From: Phoma sp. XZ068
Taxonomy: Eukaryota; Ascomycota; Dothideomycetes; Pleosporales; Didymellaceae
Assembly (NCBI GenBank): GCA_004835665.1
Contig: RBKR01000023.1
Coordinates: 988,842-1,052,841 of the forward strand
DNA: 64,000 nt
Direction of reading: 5' to 3'
In this document: positions 26,405 to 37,546 of the stretch, one piece after another
How the letters are laid out: each line of letters begins with the position of its first letter
Numbering within the stretch: the stretch's first letter is position 1
Program-made: the position numbers and the translations under genes
The notes under the pieces: generated by a model
Database searches by the model: none
What the model was told of the DNA's origin: nothing
Seen by the model: only the letters and a program-made list of their open reading frames with translations

Positions 26405-26909
26405 GCTATTAGATAGGTGTATATATAACAGAGTCGACAATACTTTGATTAATAGCGAACAGTGTGGTGAACGGTGGCTCTTATACAAATTTGAGCAGAA
26501 CAGCAAGATTGAATGCCCCGCGAGAGCTGATATTGCTGCCCGGGGTGAGAGACCTATTCCCCCTGTGGCGTAATCGGCTCTGGTCGGCTTCCTCACCGTT
26601 ATCGAAGTAAACCGACAATTGCATAGTTCCCGTTCCCGTGCAGGTGCGAGTCCGAAGCGGAACTATTCAATGAACCGACGTTGCCTTCGGACTATACGTT
26701 CACTCGCCGATTTTCCGAACCTAATAGGTCGGGTTCGAAGCTCGGTTTTCGGTTTTCGGTTCTCGGACCTCAAGGCCCCATCCGTGTATATGGGCCAGAA
26801 CTGCTGATTGTTCTGTACTTGCTAGATAAAGGTCAAATGGTAAAACCATAAAATTTCAATAAATTCATCACGCCGCCTTGTTTTGAAAAATCACCAGCAC
26901 ATAGCCATA
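26405..26909. promoter_or_regulatory. Divergent promoter, aldehyde and homoserine dehydrogenase genes
   Basis: A 505-bp spacer between two divergently read genes. A TATATATA run lies about 20 bases before the ALDH start. CCGTGCAGGTG at 26636-26646 resembles the CCGTGCACGTG half of the motif seen in the neighbouring promoters. Short CGGTTTT repeats occur near 26740-26765. Confidence 0.45.
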
Positions 26910-28072
26910 ATGTCATCTCGATCTGACGAAGTGTGTATTGCTATCTTGGGTGAGTACCAGAAGCTGTTGTGTGCACCACGATGAACAATCTTCTCATACA
27001 ACAGAATGCAGGGGCTGGAGGAGTTGGCGCTTGCTTCCTCGAACAACTCGAATACGTTTCTAAACAGCGTCAAACACCGCGTCTTCGGCTTTGTTATATG
27101 GCTATCATCGATCGGGCTCTCTTTCATGACGATTATCGCAGCATTGAAATCAGCAGCGCTCTATCGAAGCTGGAGTCGAACGGACAGGATCTACCACCTC
27201 TCACACAGACAATCGAATACTTGAGTAAAGCCCCTTGCAAAGTCATTCTTGTCGACAATACTAGCTCTCAAGGCATCGCCGAGGCATACCCGAATATCTT
27301 GAGGAATGGTATAAGCGTCATAACTCCCAACAAGAAAGCGTTCTCTGGAAGCTACCAACTCTGGCAGGAGATACAGGAGGCAGTAGAGACAGGAGGGTCA
27401 TGTGTGCGGCATGAGTCCTCTGTCGGTGCAGGGATGCCAATCATCTCGACGCTGAATGACCTTGTCCTAACCGGTGATGAAGTTACCAAGATCGAGGGGG
27501 TATTCAGCGGTACAATGTCGTACCTGTTCAATACTTTCGCCCCAGTAGAAGGCCAGAGCGAGACATGGTCAGAAGCTGTCATCAAAGCAAAATCATTAGG
27601 CTTTACCGAGCCAGACCCACGCGACGATCTCAACGGTCTTGATGTGGCCCGCAAGCTCACTATCCTCGGCAGATTAGCTGGAGTTCCAATTCAATCAGCA
27701 ACGTCTTTCCCGGTTCAGAGTTTGGTTCCTGAGGAACTCGGAAATACCTCGAGCAGTGCGGAGTTCCTGAGCAGGCTTCCAGAGTTCGACGAACAGATGG
27801 AGACACAGAAAAGTGCCGCACAGAAAGCCGGCAAAGTGGTACGGTTTATCGGCAGCATTGACGTCGTTTCAGGAAGGGCGAAGGTAGGCTTGGAGTGGTT
27901 GGATCCAAGCGACCCGATCGCTTTGCTAAAAGGCAGCGATAACATCATTAGCTTCTACACTAAGCGATATGGTGAGAAACCCCTTGTGATACGAGGTGCA
28001 GGCGCAGGCGGGCCGGTCACAGCCATGGGCGTCACGAGCGACCTCATCAAGGTCCTAGATCGGATTGCTTAG
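26910..28072 (+). CDS. Homoserine dehydrogenase
   Basis: Exons 26910-26949 and 27012-28072 (62-nt intron, GTGAGT donor, acceptor TGCAG) give 366 aa, the normal fungal length. The splice restores the Rossmann motif ILGAGGVGACFLEQL. Further family signatures are TPNKKAFSG, ESSVGAGMPIISTL, KIEGVFSGTMSYLFN and GFTEPDPRDDLNGLDVARK, which hold the substrate and catalytic Lys/Asp residues. The enzyme reduces aspartate semialdehyde to homoserine with NAD(P)H, the branch point to threonine and methionine. A second copy next to a Zn2Cys6 regulator and a gamma-synthase-like enzyme suggests a dedicated homoserine supply; that is inference, since I cannot see whether the housekeeping copy lies elsewhere. 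Confidence 0.9.
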
Positions 28073-28205
28073 TGAAGAGTTGAGGTTTCTTTAGTGTTCA
28101 GATATACTGTTAGTCAATTATCGCATATCATACGGGGCAGCTTTGAGGCTTGAGTTCTAGGAAGACCTGAAGATCGATTTGGGCATGTCCGGTACCGTAT
28201 CCGTG

Positions 28206-28215
28206 CACGTGACCG
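28206..28215 (+). promoter_or_regulatory. Shared promoter motif CACGTGACCG (copy 3)
   Basis: Lies about 80 bases before the Zn2Cys6 start codon, preceded by TCCGTG exactly as in copy 2. This position would allow autoregulation. Confidence 0.55.
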
Positions 28216-28291
28216 CTCGTCCGGTCCTCACCCGCACTTGACATACCCTCAGCGAGGGCAACCGATCAACTCTTAGAATTGACCAAATTCC

Positions 28292-30483
28292 ATGATGCGG
28301 TCTAGCCTCTCCTGTGAATCTTGTAGGTGAGTACGACACCCAAAGTTGCGAGTGTTCCAGGTTTTGTACAGAACCTTGTAATAACACACGTACTACAGGC
28401 GATCAAAGATCAAATGTGTCAACTCAGGGAGCCCACCGTGCTCGAGATGTAATAGATCGAAAATTTCGGGTTGCTGTTTAACACGTCCTCAACCTGACGC
28501 AGGCAAAAACCGTCGCATCAAGAGTGCACGCGGAACAGTGCCAGTTGCATTCACTCAACATGTGAGCTCCATGGCACCTTCAATTCCAGCATCGAGTTCA
28601 CGTACCTTGCCGAAAGTTTGCAATTCGCCTGCACCATCGGGAAGCGTGGACGACCACATTTCCTCGCTATCTCGAGGCTGTGTGCTGGGGGCCTTCCATG
28701 TTCTGAGCAACAAGTTCTTAGAGCTACCGTTTCTGCATGTTGCAACTCTTGTAAGAGATCTAGAGTCTGCACCATACGTACCGGAAGTTAGAGCACTCAT
28801 TGGGGCCATGTTAGCAGTTGTAAAGCAACAACCCGAGGTGTGTCACACTCCGTGGGCTGAGCAGCTGCTATCTCAAGCTGAGTATGCGGACTATGTCAAA
28901 AACGCGCTTCTTCAATTCATATTCGGACCACCAAAGATTGAGGTTGTTCAGACTTTGTTAATTATGACGCTGCATGAATGGGGATCGAAAGAGTTTCACA
29001 AGGCTTGGGTATACTGCGGTACATATTCCACTGTGTTGGTTAGCGTCGAGAGTCTGACATTGTCAGGGATCGCCATCCGCTTGATACAGGCTATCCACAG
29101 TCTACGGATTGCTCCTTACCCGCTTGAACCGTCATTAGAGTCAAGTGATGACAATCTGGACGGCCTCACCATGATGACCGAGACGCGCACATTTTGGGCC
29201 TGTTTCATTATGGACTGCATGATCAACTCCGGGACCTACAACCCGCCCATGCTTCCTATGTCTGAGATGGATCGACTCAAGGTCGCGCCACCGTCGAGTA
29301 CGATAGACTTTGCATTTGGTCTCGCCGACCGTGGGACAAGCACCTCAGCTTGGCGTTCTGCATCGACACTGCTAGACATGACCCAGAGTGTTGAGATCCT
29401 GGTGGGTGGCTTCGATATCTGGGCTCAGGTCATGTCGTTTGTCTTTAACGACGGACGCAAAGCACCCGGCATGTGCGCTCCTCAAAACTGTCCTTGGGTT
29501 GTTGAATCTCCCTGGTCAAACTGCTGCAGTAGTCTCAAAGACTGGCGGGCAAGACAGCATTCAAGCATATGTTACCCAAGCTCATCTGCCGCCATACATA
29601 TGATGGTTGGCAACGGAGAGGTTTTCACATATGTGAACCTTCTTTACTACGTCAGGTATATCCCTAATGGACGCTGGAACAGACGTGCACAACTAATGCC
29701 AGTGACCTCTCTAGCGTTCTCGTGCTCTATCGAGAGTATATACCTTTTCTTCCAACTCCTGATGCCGTTCCCGTAGGCCCTATCGACAGTCCTCTTCTCG
29801 AAGCCGAAGCTCCTCCAGGCTGGTGGAACGATAGTGCTGCAGAGATCTTCGGGGCGGCGGAGCATATAGCCCGATTGTTGGAAGACGCTTCTGAGGCCGG
29901 TGTCCTCGTAATGACTCCATTCATAGGATTTTGCGCGTTTTCAGCAGGGTATATGTGTGTCTATGCTCGGTGGTTCCCTAAGATGAACCTCGATCGTAGT
30001 CCTGCAGCGGAGGAATGTCTGAATATTTGCATGAACTTCCTTGACGAATTTCGCCATGTTTGGAGCATTGCTGATGGATGGGTAAGTTGCTCATACGCGC
30101 ATTTGCTCTCATGTGAGTCACATTCTCACCGCCAGCAGATCAAAACCATACAGCACGCCTCGATCCTGTACAATAGGGCAGCAACCATGGACTGTTATCG
30201 GGGGAAGTCACGAGCTGATTTTGACACTCTACATCAATCTATGAATGAGTTCCGAGCGGTGGACAGATCAAGTCAGCACAGTGTAGAGATTGAAGGAGTA
30301 GATCGGACTACGACAGCTTTCGAATCTACGATGGGACTAGGCCCATCAGGAACTGTTTACGAGAATTCAACAGATCCGAGCATGTTGCTGAACCATTTCT
30401 TGTCGGAGGTAGGCAGTAACCTGAACGAGCAAGGACCGTGGGCACAGTGGTGGCCGTGGGCTGAAGAGGCGCATCTGCCATGA
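28292..30483 (+). CDS. Zn2Cys6 fungal transcription factor
   Basis: Five exons (28292-28326, 28399-29018, 29067-29655, 29715-30081, 30139-30483) join in frame to about 651 aa. The first intron splits the zinc cluster; after splicing it reads CESCRRSKIKC followed by CSRCNRSKISGC, the six-Cys binuclear cluster. The 48-nt intron 29019-29066 and the 57-nt intron 30082-30138 are in frame and were inferred from GT...CTGAC...CAG signals and from the restored WVYCGIAIRLIQ motif. The middle region has the fungal-specific regulatory domain (TFWACFIMDCMINSG..NPPMLP), and VLYREYIPFLP lies in the C-terminal half. It sits between the homoserine dehydrogenase and the CGS-like gene and is the natural candidate for a pathway-specific nuclear regulator. 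Two ATGs (28292, 28295) are adjacent. Confidence 0.85.
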
Positions 30484-31320
30484 AATCTTTGACAAAGAAC
30501 TCGTGTGGCAAACTTGTAGCCCAGATCATGCTGCACTGAAGCAGACTTTCAGGGCATGTATGGTAGAGTGGGCGCTCTGTACTTTTAGCTGCCATCGGCA
30601 GGCTGACTAGAATTTGGTCAAACCAGATGTACCCAACTGGCTTATGACATTGTCGCCCAACCCTGATGCGATCGCCAGAATATTTCGCATATCATGTACT
30701 GGGAAAGTCAGAATAGACAATCTCTGTAGTTCCTCTTGCTGCGATTACACTATCATAGTGAATCGGCGTCTTCTTCGATCTCGAGATTAACAGCGCGCCA
30801 CCTCCGTTAATGAACAAGCAGCTAGTAGAACTGCACGGTAGAGTGACAATGGTTTCCCATTCTGCTCTCCAGAAACAGGGGTTTTTACGAGACTGCCAGA
30901 GCTTGATGTGAACGAAATCCTAGCCAAAATGCGTCACTTACTGCTCCGATCTATCGGTTGACGTCCCCTCACGGCTTTCGGAACACGGGTGGAAAAGTAG
31001 GTAGTCCCGCATCGGTTCTCGTTACTGGAGGGCGGGTTGTGATGTTTACCGAAGTGCTGTTGCTCAGGCGGGTCTCCATCATCTGGCTGGCTGCGTCATG
31101 CCGGGGTAGAGCGGCGGTGTGCGATGCGCCCCGGTCACGTGGGCGGACATAATATTCCGTGCAGAACCGAGGACCCTCACGTCGCACGTTACATAATTAG
31201 CGCAACTGCTATCTAAAACCTTACATTAACGGTGTTTCTGTACTGGAAGTGCTGTACTTCTCAACTTTCTCAACGCTTTCTGCCGTGCATCTCTTTTTTA
31301 AAACTTAGGCTCGACCCACC
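30484..31320. other. Intergenic, promoter of the CGS-like gene
   Basis: No gene. The right part holds a copy of the shared promoter motif on the minus strand and, 12 bases further, ATTCCGTGCA, which also flanks copy 2. The following start codon has a CACCATGG context. Confidence 0.5.
31131..31141 (-). promoter_or_regulatory. Shared promoter motif CACGTGACCGG (copy 4, reversed)
   Basis: CCGGTCACGTG on the plus strand, about 180 bases before the CGS-like start. It is the exact reverse complement of copies 1 and 2. Confidence 0.5.
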
Positions 31321-32612
31321 ATGGGTGAATATACGGAACGACTGTTAACAGCAGAGGGTCTGAACAATGCTCTCCTGGACATGTCGCCTGCCACCCGGGC
31401 TATCCATGCCGATGATTTTTACAGTCCCCATCGAGCCATTGCTCCGGCGATGCACGTAGCTGTGAACTACAGATATGCTCGAGACCCAGAAAATCTCATT
31501 CCGATGGAAAACAAGGACGTATGAAACTCACATCGTTTGTTCTCCAACAAATAGCTGATACGTGCGCGGCAGCCTAACGCACTTCAAGACTCTCATACCT
31601 ATTCGCGAGAGACGGCTCCTAACTCGAACCGCTTTGAGACTTTACTCAGGAACTTATTCGGCGGGCATGTTGTCTCGTACTCCACAGGTCTCGCAGCCTT
31701 TCACGCTGCCATGGTCCTCCTCAATCCGAAACGCATCTTCATCACTGAAGGATACCATGGTGTTCATGGTGTCATAGATGTGATGACCAAATTGACTAAT
31801 CTGAAGAAGTTGACGTTGGATGATCTTGATCAACTCCAGCCCGGAGATGTTGTGCACGTCGAAACACCACTAAATCCTACTGGCGAGGCTCGTAACCTTG
31901 CTTTTTTTGCTAGCAAGGCGCGAGCAGCAGGAGCATATTTGACTGTTGATTCAACATTCGGTCCCCCACCTTTACAGGATCCACTAAAATATGGTGCCGA
32001 TATCGTTATCCACAGTGGGACTAAATATGTCGGTGGACACTCGGACATGCTCTGTGGTATTCTGGTTGTCCACCCTGAGAGGATAAAAGATGGATGGGTG
32101 GAAACGCTGTACAGCGAGCGCTTGGTACTAGGATCAGTTATGGGGAGTTTGAAGGTTGGTTAGGCCTGCGCTCTATTCGCACAATGCAACTTCGGGTGGA
32201 ACGACAGTCCAGAACCTGTACTAAGCTCGTTGCGTGGCTTCAACAAGAAATGCAATCCCAGGGCTCGGTTGTTGGACAGATAGTCCAAAAGATTCAACAC
32301 GCATCTCTTCAGCAAGATGCGCTTGAAGATGGTTGGTTACAGAAACAGATGCCTGGCGGTTTCGGACCTGTGTTTTGCATGTGGCTGAAGGACGGAGGTC
32401 ATGCAAAACGGTTGCCGAGCCGACTTCGTGTTTTTCAACATGCCACAAGCCTTGGCGGAGTAGAGAGTCTGGTGGAATGGAGGGCAATGACTGATCGAGG
32501 GTGTGATCATCGGCTGATTCGAGTGAGCTGTGGCATAGAGGACGTTGAGGACCTGCGGAAAGATCTAGAGCAGGCATTAGGGTCTCTACTAGAAGACTTT
32601 CCGTTAGATTAG
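31321..32612 (+). pseudogene. Cystathionine-gamma-synthase-like PLP enzyme with a frameshift
   Basis: Exon 1 (31321-31518) and exon 2 (from 31573, 54-nt intron) encode a Cys/Met-metabolism PLP enzyme: DSHTYSRETAPNSNRFE, GGHVVSYSTGLAAFHAAM, VETPLNPTGEA and the PLP-lysine motif IHSGTKYVGGHSD. The frame closes at a stop at 32161-32163 soon after LGSVMGSL. The conserved continuation GWLGLRSIRTMQLRVERQS follows in the next frame and runs on to a stop at 32612. A one-base loss near 32150 explains this; no intron with plausible signals does. Undamaged, the protein would be about 412 aa, normal for the family. These enzymes perform gamma-substitution on activated homoserine (cystathionine, homocysteine or carbon-linked products). 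It may be a real null allele or a base-calling error. Confidence 0.75.
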
Positions 32613-33071
32613 ATCCACGAAAAGAAATAGTATTCCACAACTTACAGTAGTCCACGTTGCTACTACTACCTGACCCGCTTTCTTATCAACTCTATTTAAT
32701 AATAGCACTAACTTTGCTTTATAAGAAGCCTCTATATAGGCGATCTTTCTATATAAGCGACATTTATATAGTTTCTATCAAAGTGTAAATGACCTCCAAA
32801 GCAGAGCGGACGGTTAGTATTGCAAATTTGAGAGGAGATGAGGAACTCTACTCATTGTCGGGGGCATTTGTCATCGGCCAAATCGAAAGAAGCCACAGCG
32901 TTTGGGACGGCTAGCGCGGCATCACGTATAATCACAGCGGCTTTCTGTGAGATAATGAACCAGGCATCGCGACTTACCTTTCTTTATATCGAGTTCTTCT
33001 ATCAAGTATTCTTCCGCCCTGACCTCTTGCAAGGCACCTCCCACGACGAAGCAATGGACTGTAGAAGTTAG
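32613..33071. other. Intergenic with a small AT-rich patch
   Basis: Bases 32690-32790 are AT-rich and of the same TATAAG/CTATAT style as the RIP island, possibly a short relic of a repeated element. No gene is seen. Confidence 0.4.
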
Positions 33072-33640
33072 AACCGGCTTCGACTGCCTTACCTTGAGAA
33101 AATTGTCGCCCTTCCAAAACTTGGCAACAAGGAAATTCTAGTTCACTGAAGGCACTCGAGAGCATCTTGACTCAAGCCTTGCACCATCGGCTGACTCACC
33201 GCAGTTCGGGCTGCATCACTTAAATCCCGCGACCTTGCCGAGAGACTCCCAATTTGGGCGATGCGGCCAAATTGCTGACCAATGATCAGGCTGGTGTACA
33301 GCATATCTTTGAGGCTGGTGGCCCTACTTTATCGCCCAGTCACGCAAGGGCTGTACCGATTGATATTTTCTCATTGGATTATGAGGAACCGACCTTTCTG
33401 GATTGCCTGAGCAACCCCTGTACCGTCAGAGACTTACTTGTTGGTTCCAGGTTGCAGTTCGAAAATATGAACAAGGGCACTGAGGCGAACAACATTCAGT
33501 CCGTTGTTGATCAAAACGAATTCGACCTGGAGCCGCTCGGGGGAGCCTACAATTATATTTTCGATCAAAAGAACATTGGCAAGGTCACTGTCAAGATTGC
33601 ATGTCGAAGAAGGAAGACTGGAAGCTTTGCGCCAGGGTGA
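33072..33640 (+). pseudogene. Zinc-type alcohol dehydrogenase relic, internally deleted
   Basis: Pieces of a medium-chain (zinc-type) alcohol dehydrogenase are recognisable in order but in different frames. An N-terminal segment lies at 33072-33150 (CLTLRK..., then PKLGNKEILVH in another frame). VRAASLKSRDL is at 33204-33236. A longer C-terminal piece starts at about 33255 (GDAAKLLTNDQAGVQHIFEAGGP, then NPCTVRDLLVGSRLQFENMN and AYNYIFDQKNIGKVTVKI). The catalytic zinc and most of the cofactor domain, roughly 190 residues, are missing between the second and third pieces. The relic is not RIP-like in composition, so deletion and frameshift rather than RIP made it. Confidence 0.7.
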
Positions 33641-34599
33641 ATGATATAGAGGTGTTGGTGGTATCATGGTACACAACACGCTGCAAAGAAGGTAGCCGTA
33701 CACGATTTCCTTCCGGCTCACGCATGCTCGCGGACCACATAGGGCCCGCTTAGACTCGTATTGTAGCTCATCTGCTAGGCAAGCTCTCTCCTCTTTTCTT
33801 GCAGTGCTCCCAATAATGTTCGTAAACATTTTCGTTAGGGTTGCTGGACAGCCTCGTAGTCTGTGGGACTCGGCACAAGTCGGTCTTTCGGGAGTGACAT
33901 CACCAAATCATTTGTGTCGAGCTATTCAGTTGCGGTTTACCAGATCACATGTTGTCTCACAGAAGCTCGATGCGGGCAATGAACGCCCTCGCCGCTGCCG
34001 ATTAGGACTCTTGCATCCAGCGAAGTGGTCTAACTCGAAACGCGGTTGATAAATTACGCCAGGGTCGCTTAAGATATCATCTAGAGCATCTCAAGGGTGA
34101 TGAAACCAGCATTGGTGGTTTTTTCCAAGCCCGAAAACCCCTCGGTAGGCTCTGTATCACATTGAAACAACATGTCTCGGAGGTTATACCTCCATCGGAC
34201 CAAGCTGCATTCTGGATCTTGTCAATTTGTCCGCATATCGGTTTGGCGATATCCTGTCAAACTTGCTCCGGATCTATCAGCGTGAATTCGGATTGCTTGG
34301 ATCAAAATTGCGGACGTAAAAAAGTTGTCTGAGCGCGGAGTGAGCCACACAAGGTCAGCAACCTGCACAGGACAGCGCGACACGATCGATCTGCATGCAC
34401 CATATGAAAGAGTCCGATATTATGGCATGTTGCAACAGTGAAGCACTGGTTGAACGAGTCAGGTTGCTTTCTGGCTCCGGACCCTCCACACTTCATAGTA
34501 TTGATGATAGCTCTAGCGGCAAACACCTAGGTACGATCCTTGCTAGAACTGCTTGCTAATGTTTTTAATTTGCCTTGCTGCAGTGGCCGGAGCTGGGGC
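33641..34599. other. Intergenic, no gene recognised
   Basis: Only ORFs under 90 codons. The stretch around 34050-34310 reads without stops in one frame but matches nothing I know. No repeat or RNA gene is seen. Confidence 0.4.
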
Positions 34600-37546
34600 T
34601 CAATAGCCTGTTGCGTAGAAGCTTTCGGGTGGCCCCAAGTAGCTCGAGCGCATACCTCCTACGTCTATAACAATCTTCTCCATTGCCATGTTCTCATCCC
34701 CAAGCACGATCTTCAGAGCATGTCCACCAATCTCGCTGAGGTCAACTTGGTGTTTTTCTATCCAAACACAATCCATTACCGACTCCAACCATCGGGATGG
34801 TAGCTCACCCGGCTTTTTGGGGCTCTGCACTAGCCTGTGCGTCTTCATTTTTTCGCCGTCGAGCGAGAGATCATAGTGAGCCGGTGATGTCGTGTTAACA
34901 TCGAGCGTCAACGTGAAGAAGATGTGTAAAGTCGCCTTGGTGGTTGACGTAAAGGTGTAGAAAGGGTAAACCAACTCACAGCCCTGTAGGCCTGAATCAG
35001 GTTGAACACGGAAGCTTACTCCCCCACTTGCTTGACGGCCGAGGTGTGGGTGTCTCCAACAGCCAGTCACATCCTTGTTTGCGAAGTGAGCAGCTGGAAT
35101 GGAGATGACTCGATCAGCCTCGACGTGTCCGATGAAACAAGGCGGTATGCTACGGTCCTTCACAGGAACGTGAATATGTTCATAATCCCCGAGATCGCTC
35201 CGTAGGACTAACAAGACCTCATCGTCAAAGTCCTTGGGTATAATTTTCCAGTCTACCGTCACCTTGACCAATGCATCTTGGTCTTCGGATGATGCATCCA
35301 GCACGCCACGAGCATCTACCGGCATCCACTCTACCGGACTGGTGACCTCCCACTTGAGCTTTTTCGGACTGCGCAAGAATAGCTCAAAAGATCTCGAGTC
35401 TGGCCCATATTTCTCCATGATCGGTAATGTAACGCCAGAGACCAGGTCTCTTCGTGATGGATGCGTGCGATCGCTCTCTTCGTTGCATAGTCCGGGTCTT
35501 ACGCCTTCAGTGCCTTCAACAGCGATGCCAATGTTTCCGACGATGGGGTTTGAATCTTGACCCGATTGCACAAGACACAAGCCACTTATCATATCTCGTG
35601 ATGGCGCATGCCACAGCTCACGAAATCCAAGGTGAGGCTGTCGCATGATGTGGTTCCATTTCCCGTCAAGTAACAGGTGATACTCTTGAGATAGCTTGAA
35701 GTCCGCCTTAAAGAGGGACACCGCTTTGTCGAAGAAGAGGTTTGCTGTATTGCGGCGTTGTTTCGCGTAGAGCGCGTTCTTCCCGCGATAAATTTGAAGC
35801 GCCATGTATATATGCGATGCCTTGATGGGATGTAGAACAAGTTGGAAGAACGATGGTCTGATATTTGGAGATAGCTGACTCGATAGAGCTTCAGCATCGT
35901 TCAGCAGCCCCTCCCAGCTCGACAGGATGTTCTCAGCTTCCGAATAATGGACGAGCGAAAACGTCTCTGGCTCAACATGTTCGTGTTTGCGTAGCGCAAT
36001 TAGCCTATCGTATCTGAGCAAGATATCTGCAAACGGCCCTGCTAATTCACCCCCGAAGCAGCGGGCGCAGAATGGTTCGAAGAAGGCGGGAAGATCGCCC
36101 AAATCCAAAGCATTTGTGTCCCATGCCAACGACATGACAAAGCTTAGTGGGACTTCAAGGGGTTTGATGTCACCAACGTTGAAGATCCAGATCTGGTCTG
36201 CACCACGGCGCTTTGCTTGGTCGAGCTGTTGCCAAACCTTGGCGAGCGAATTACTGTTCAGCCACTTGTAGCTTCGCGGTTCCCCAACGTACTCGAGGTG
36301 ATAGTACACCCCTGCACCGCCTCTTCGCATCCTCTCCGCTTCGGTTGGGAGCCTTCGGATTGTGCCAAAGTTGTCGTCGGCGAAAAGGAGTGTTACATCT
36401 TCCGGAATCACTAGTCCATTTTCATAATACTCCTGCACCTCCTTGTACAAGGCGATCAACTGGGGTGCGGCGTCTTCCCCTCCGTACACATCATTGATAA
36501 TATGCCTTTGTGTGGAGAGGACCTCTTCCAATACATCTTGTGGGTTTTCAACCTCCATTTCTCGGTCGCCATCACCTCGCATGCCGATCGTGATTACACT
36601 CTCAAAATCAGACGCTCGTTGTGCCCCTTCGGCAAAGTACCTGGTAATCTTTTCTTTGTTCTTTGTCCAGTTCCAACTCTGCTCCGGTTCATTGTACGGT
36701 TCATCGAACCACTCGTTCATCGCACGCTGCATCGGCTCATGGTGTGACGTAGACACTACGATGCCGTACGTGTCAGCAAGTTTCTGATTGAGAGGATCAT
36801 CAACGAAGAACGAATTCCCTGGATGCGGGTAGCCAAACCACATCGCTGGCCAGAGAAAATTGGCTTTGAGTCGAAGTAGAAGTTCAAAGACGTGTTTGTA
36901 GAACTCAGAATTGTACTTTGGCCCATACTTCTCGTGTACCCATGCTGAGAGTGCCGGCGCCTCATCATTGATGAAGATACCGCGATACTTGACTGACGGT
37001 GGTCCCTGCACGGTTTTGACGTCGAGCGCGTAGATGAACGGGCTCTTTCTCACCGGTACATCTGCCCACCAATACCAACTGGGAGTCTCTTAGCAATGTA
37101 TGCGCGTGTCGAGTGACCTTGCCCACGTACGGAGATACACCGATCTGCTCAGACAACGAATAGATACCGAATATGGTGCCGCGCTTGTCACTTCCGCAGA
37201 TCACAAGAGCTTTCGTACATCCTTCCCACGGCGCATCCACAAGAACCGTACACCAGGTTTCCCATTTATTTTCGATGAGTTTGACGTCGATGCTTCCACT
37301 TGAAGCTAATCGATGGATGAACTTGGACCTCTGGACACTCCCGGCAATGATAGCGCATGGTGATAGGCTCTGGTCCGAGGTGATAGCTGGTGCGTGCTCA
37401 CCGGTCACTCTCGCGATGTCTTCAGCGAGCATTGCGGCTGCAATCCGGATGCCCTCGAAGTCCTCGCGGTCAACGATAATGGGTGCATTGACCAAAGATA
37501 TTGCACCAGCACCTGGGTCATGTGCCGCGAAAACAGTGTCGTGCAT
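34600..37546 (-). CDS. GH115 alpha-(4-O-methyl)-glucuronidase
   Basis: Exons 37546-37131 and 37078-34600 with one 52-nt intron (GTACGT donor, CAG acceptor) give 964 aa, the usual GH115 size. The first in-frame ATG is at 37546; an upstream TTG codon is not used. The splice restores GVSPWYWWADVPVRK. Other GH115 landmarks are KYRGIFINDEAPALS, LLLRLKANFLWPAMW, GIVVSTSHHEPMQRA, ITIGMRGDGD, LLFADDNFGTIRRLP and GVYYHLEYVGEPRSYKWLN, followed by the helical and C-terminal beta domains. GH115 enzymes remove glucuronic acid side chains from xylan. No signal peptide is visible, so it may be intracellular or leave by another route. The divergent neighbour is a sugar transporter. Confidence 0.9.

Noticed and set aside
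26700..26770. Possible tRNA because of GGGTTCGAAGC (B-box-like)
   Set aside because: No acceptor stem, anticodon arm or A box can be folded around it.
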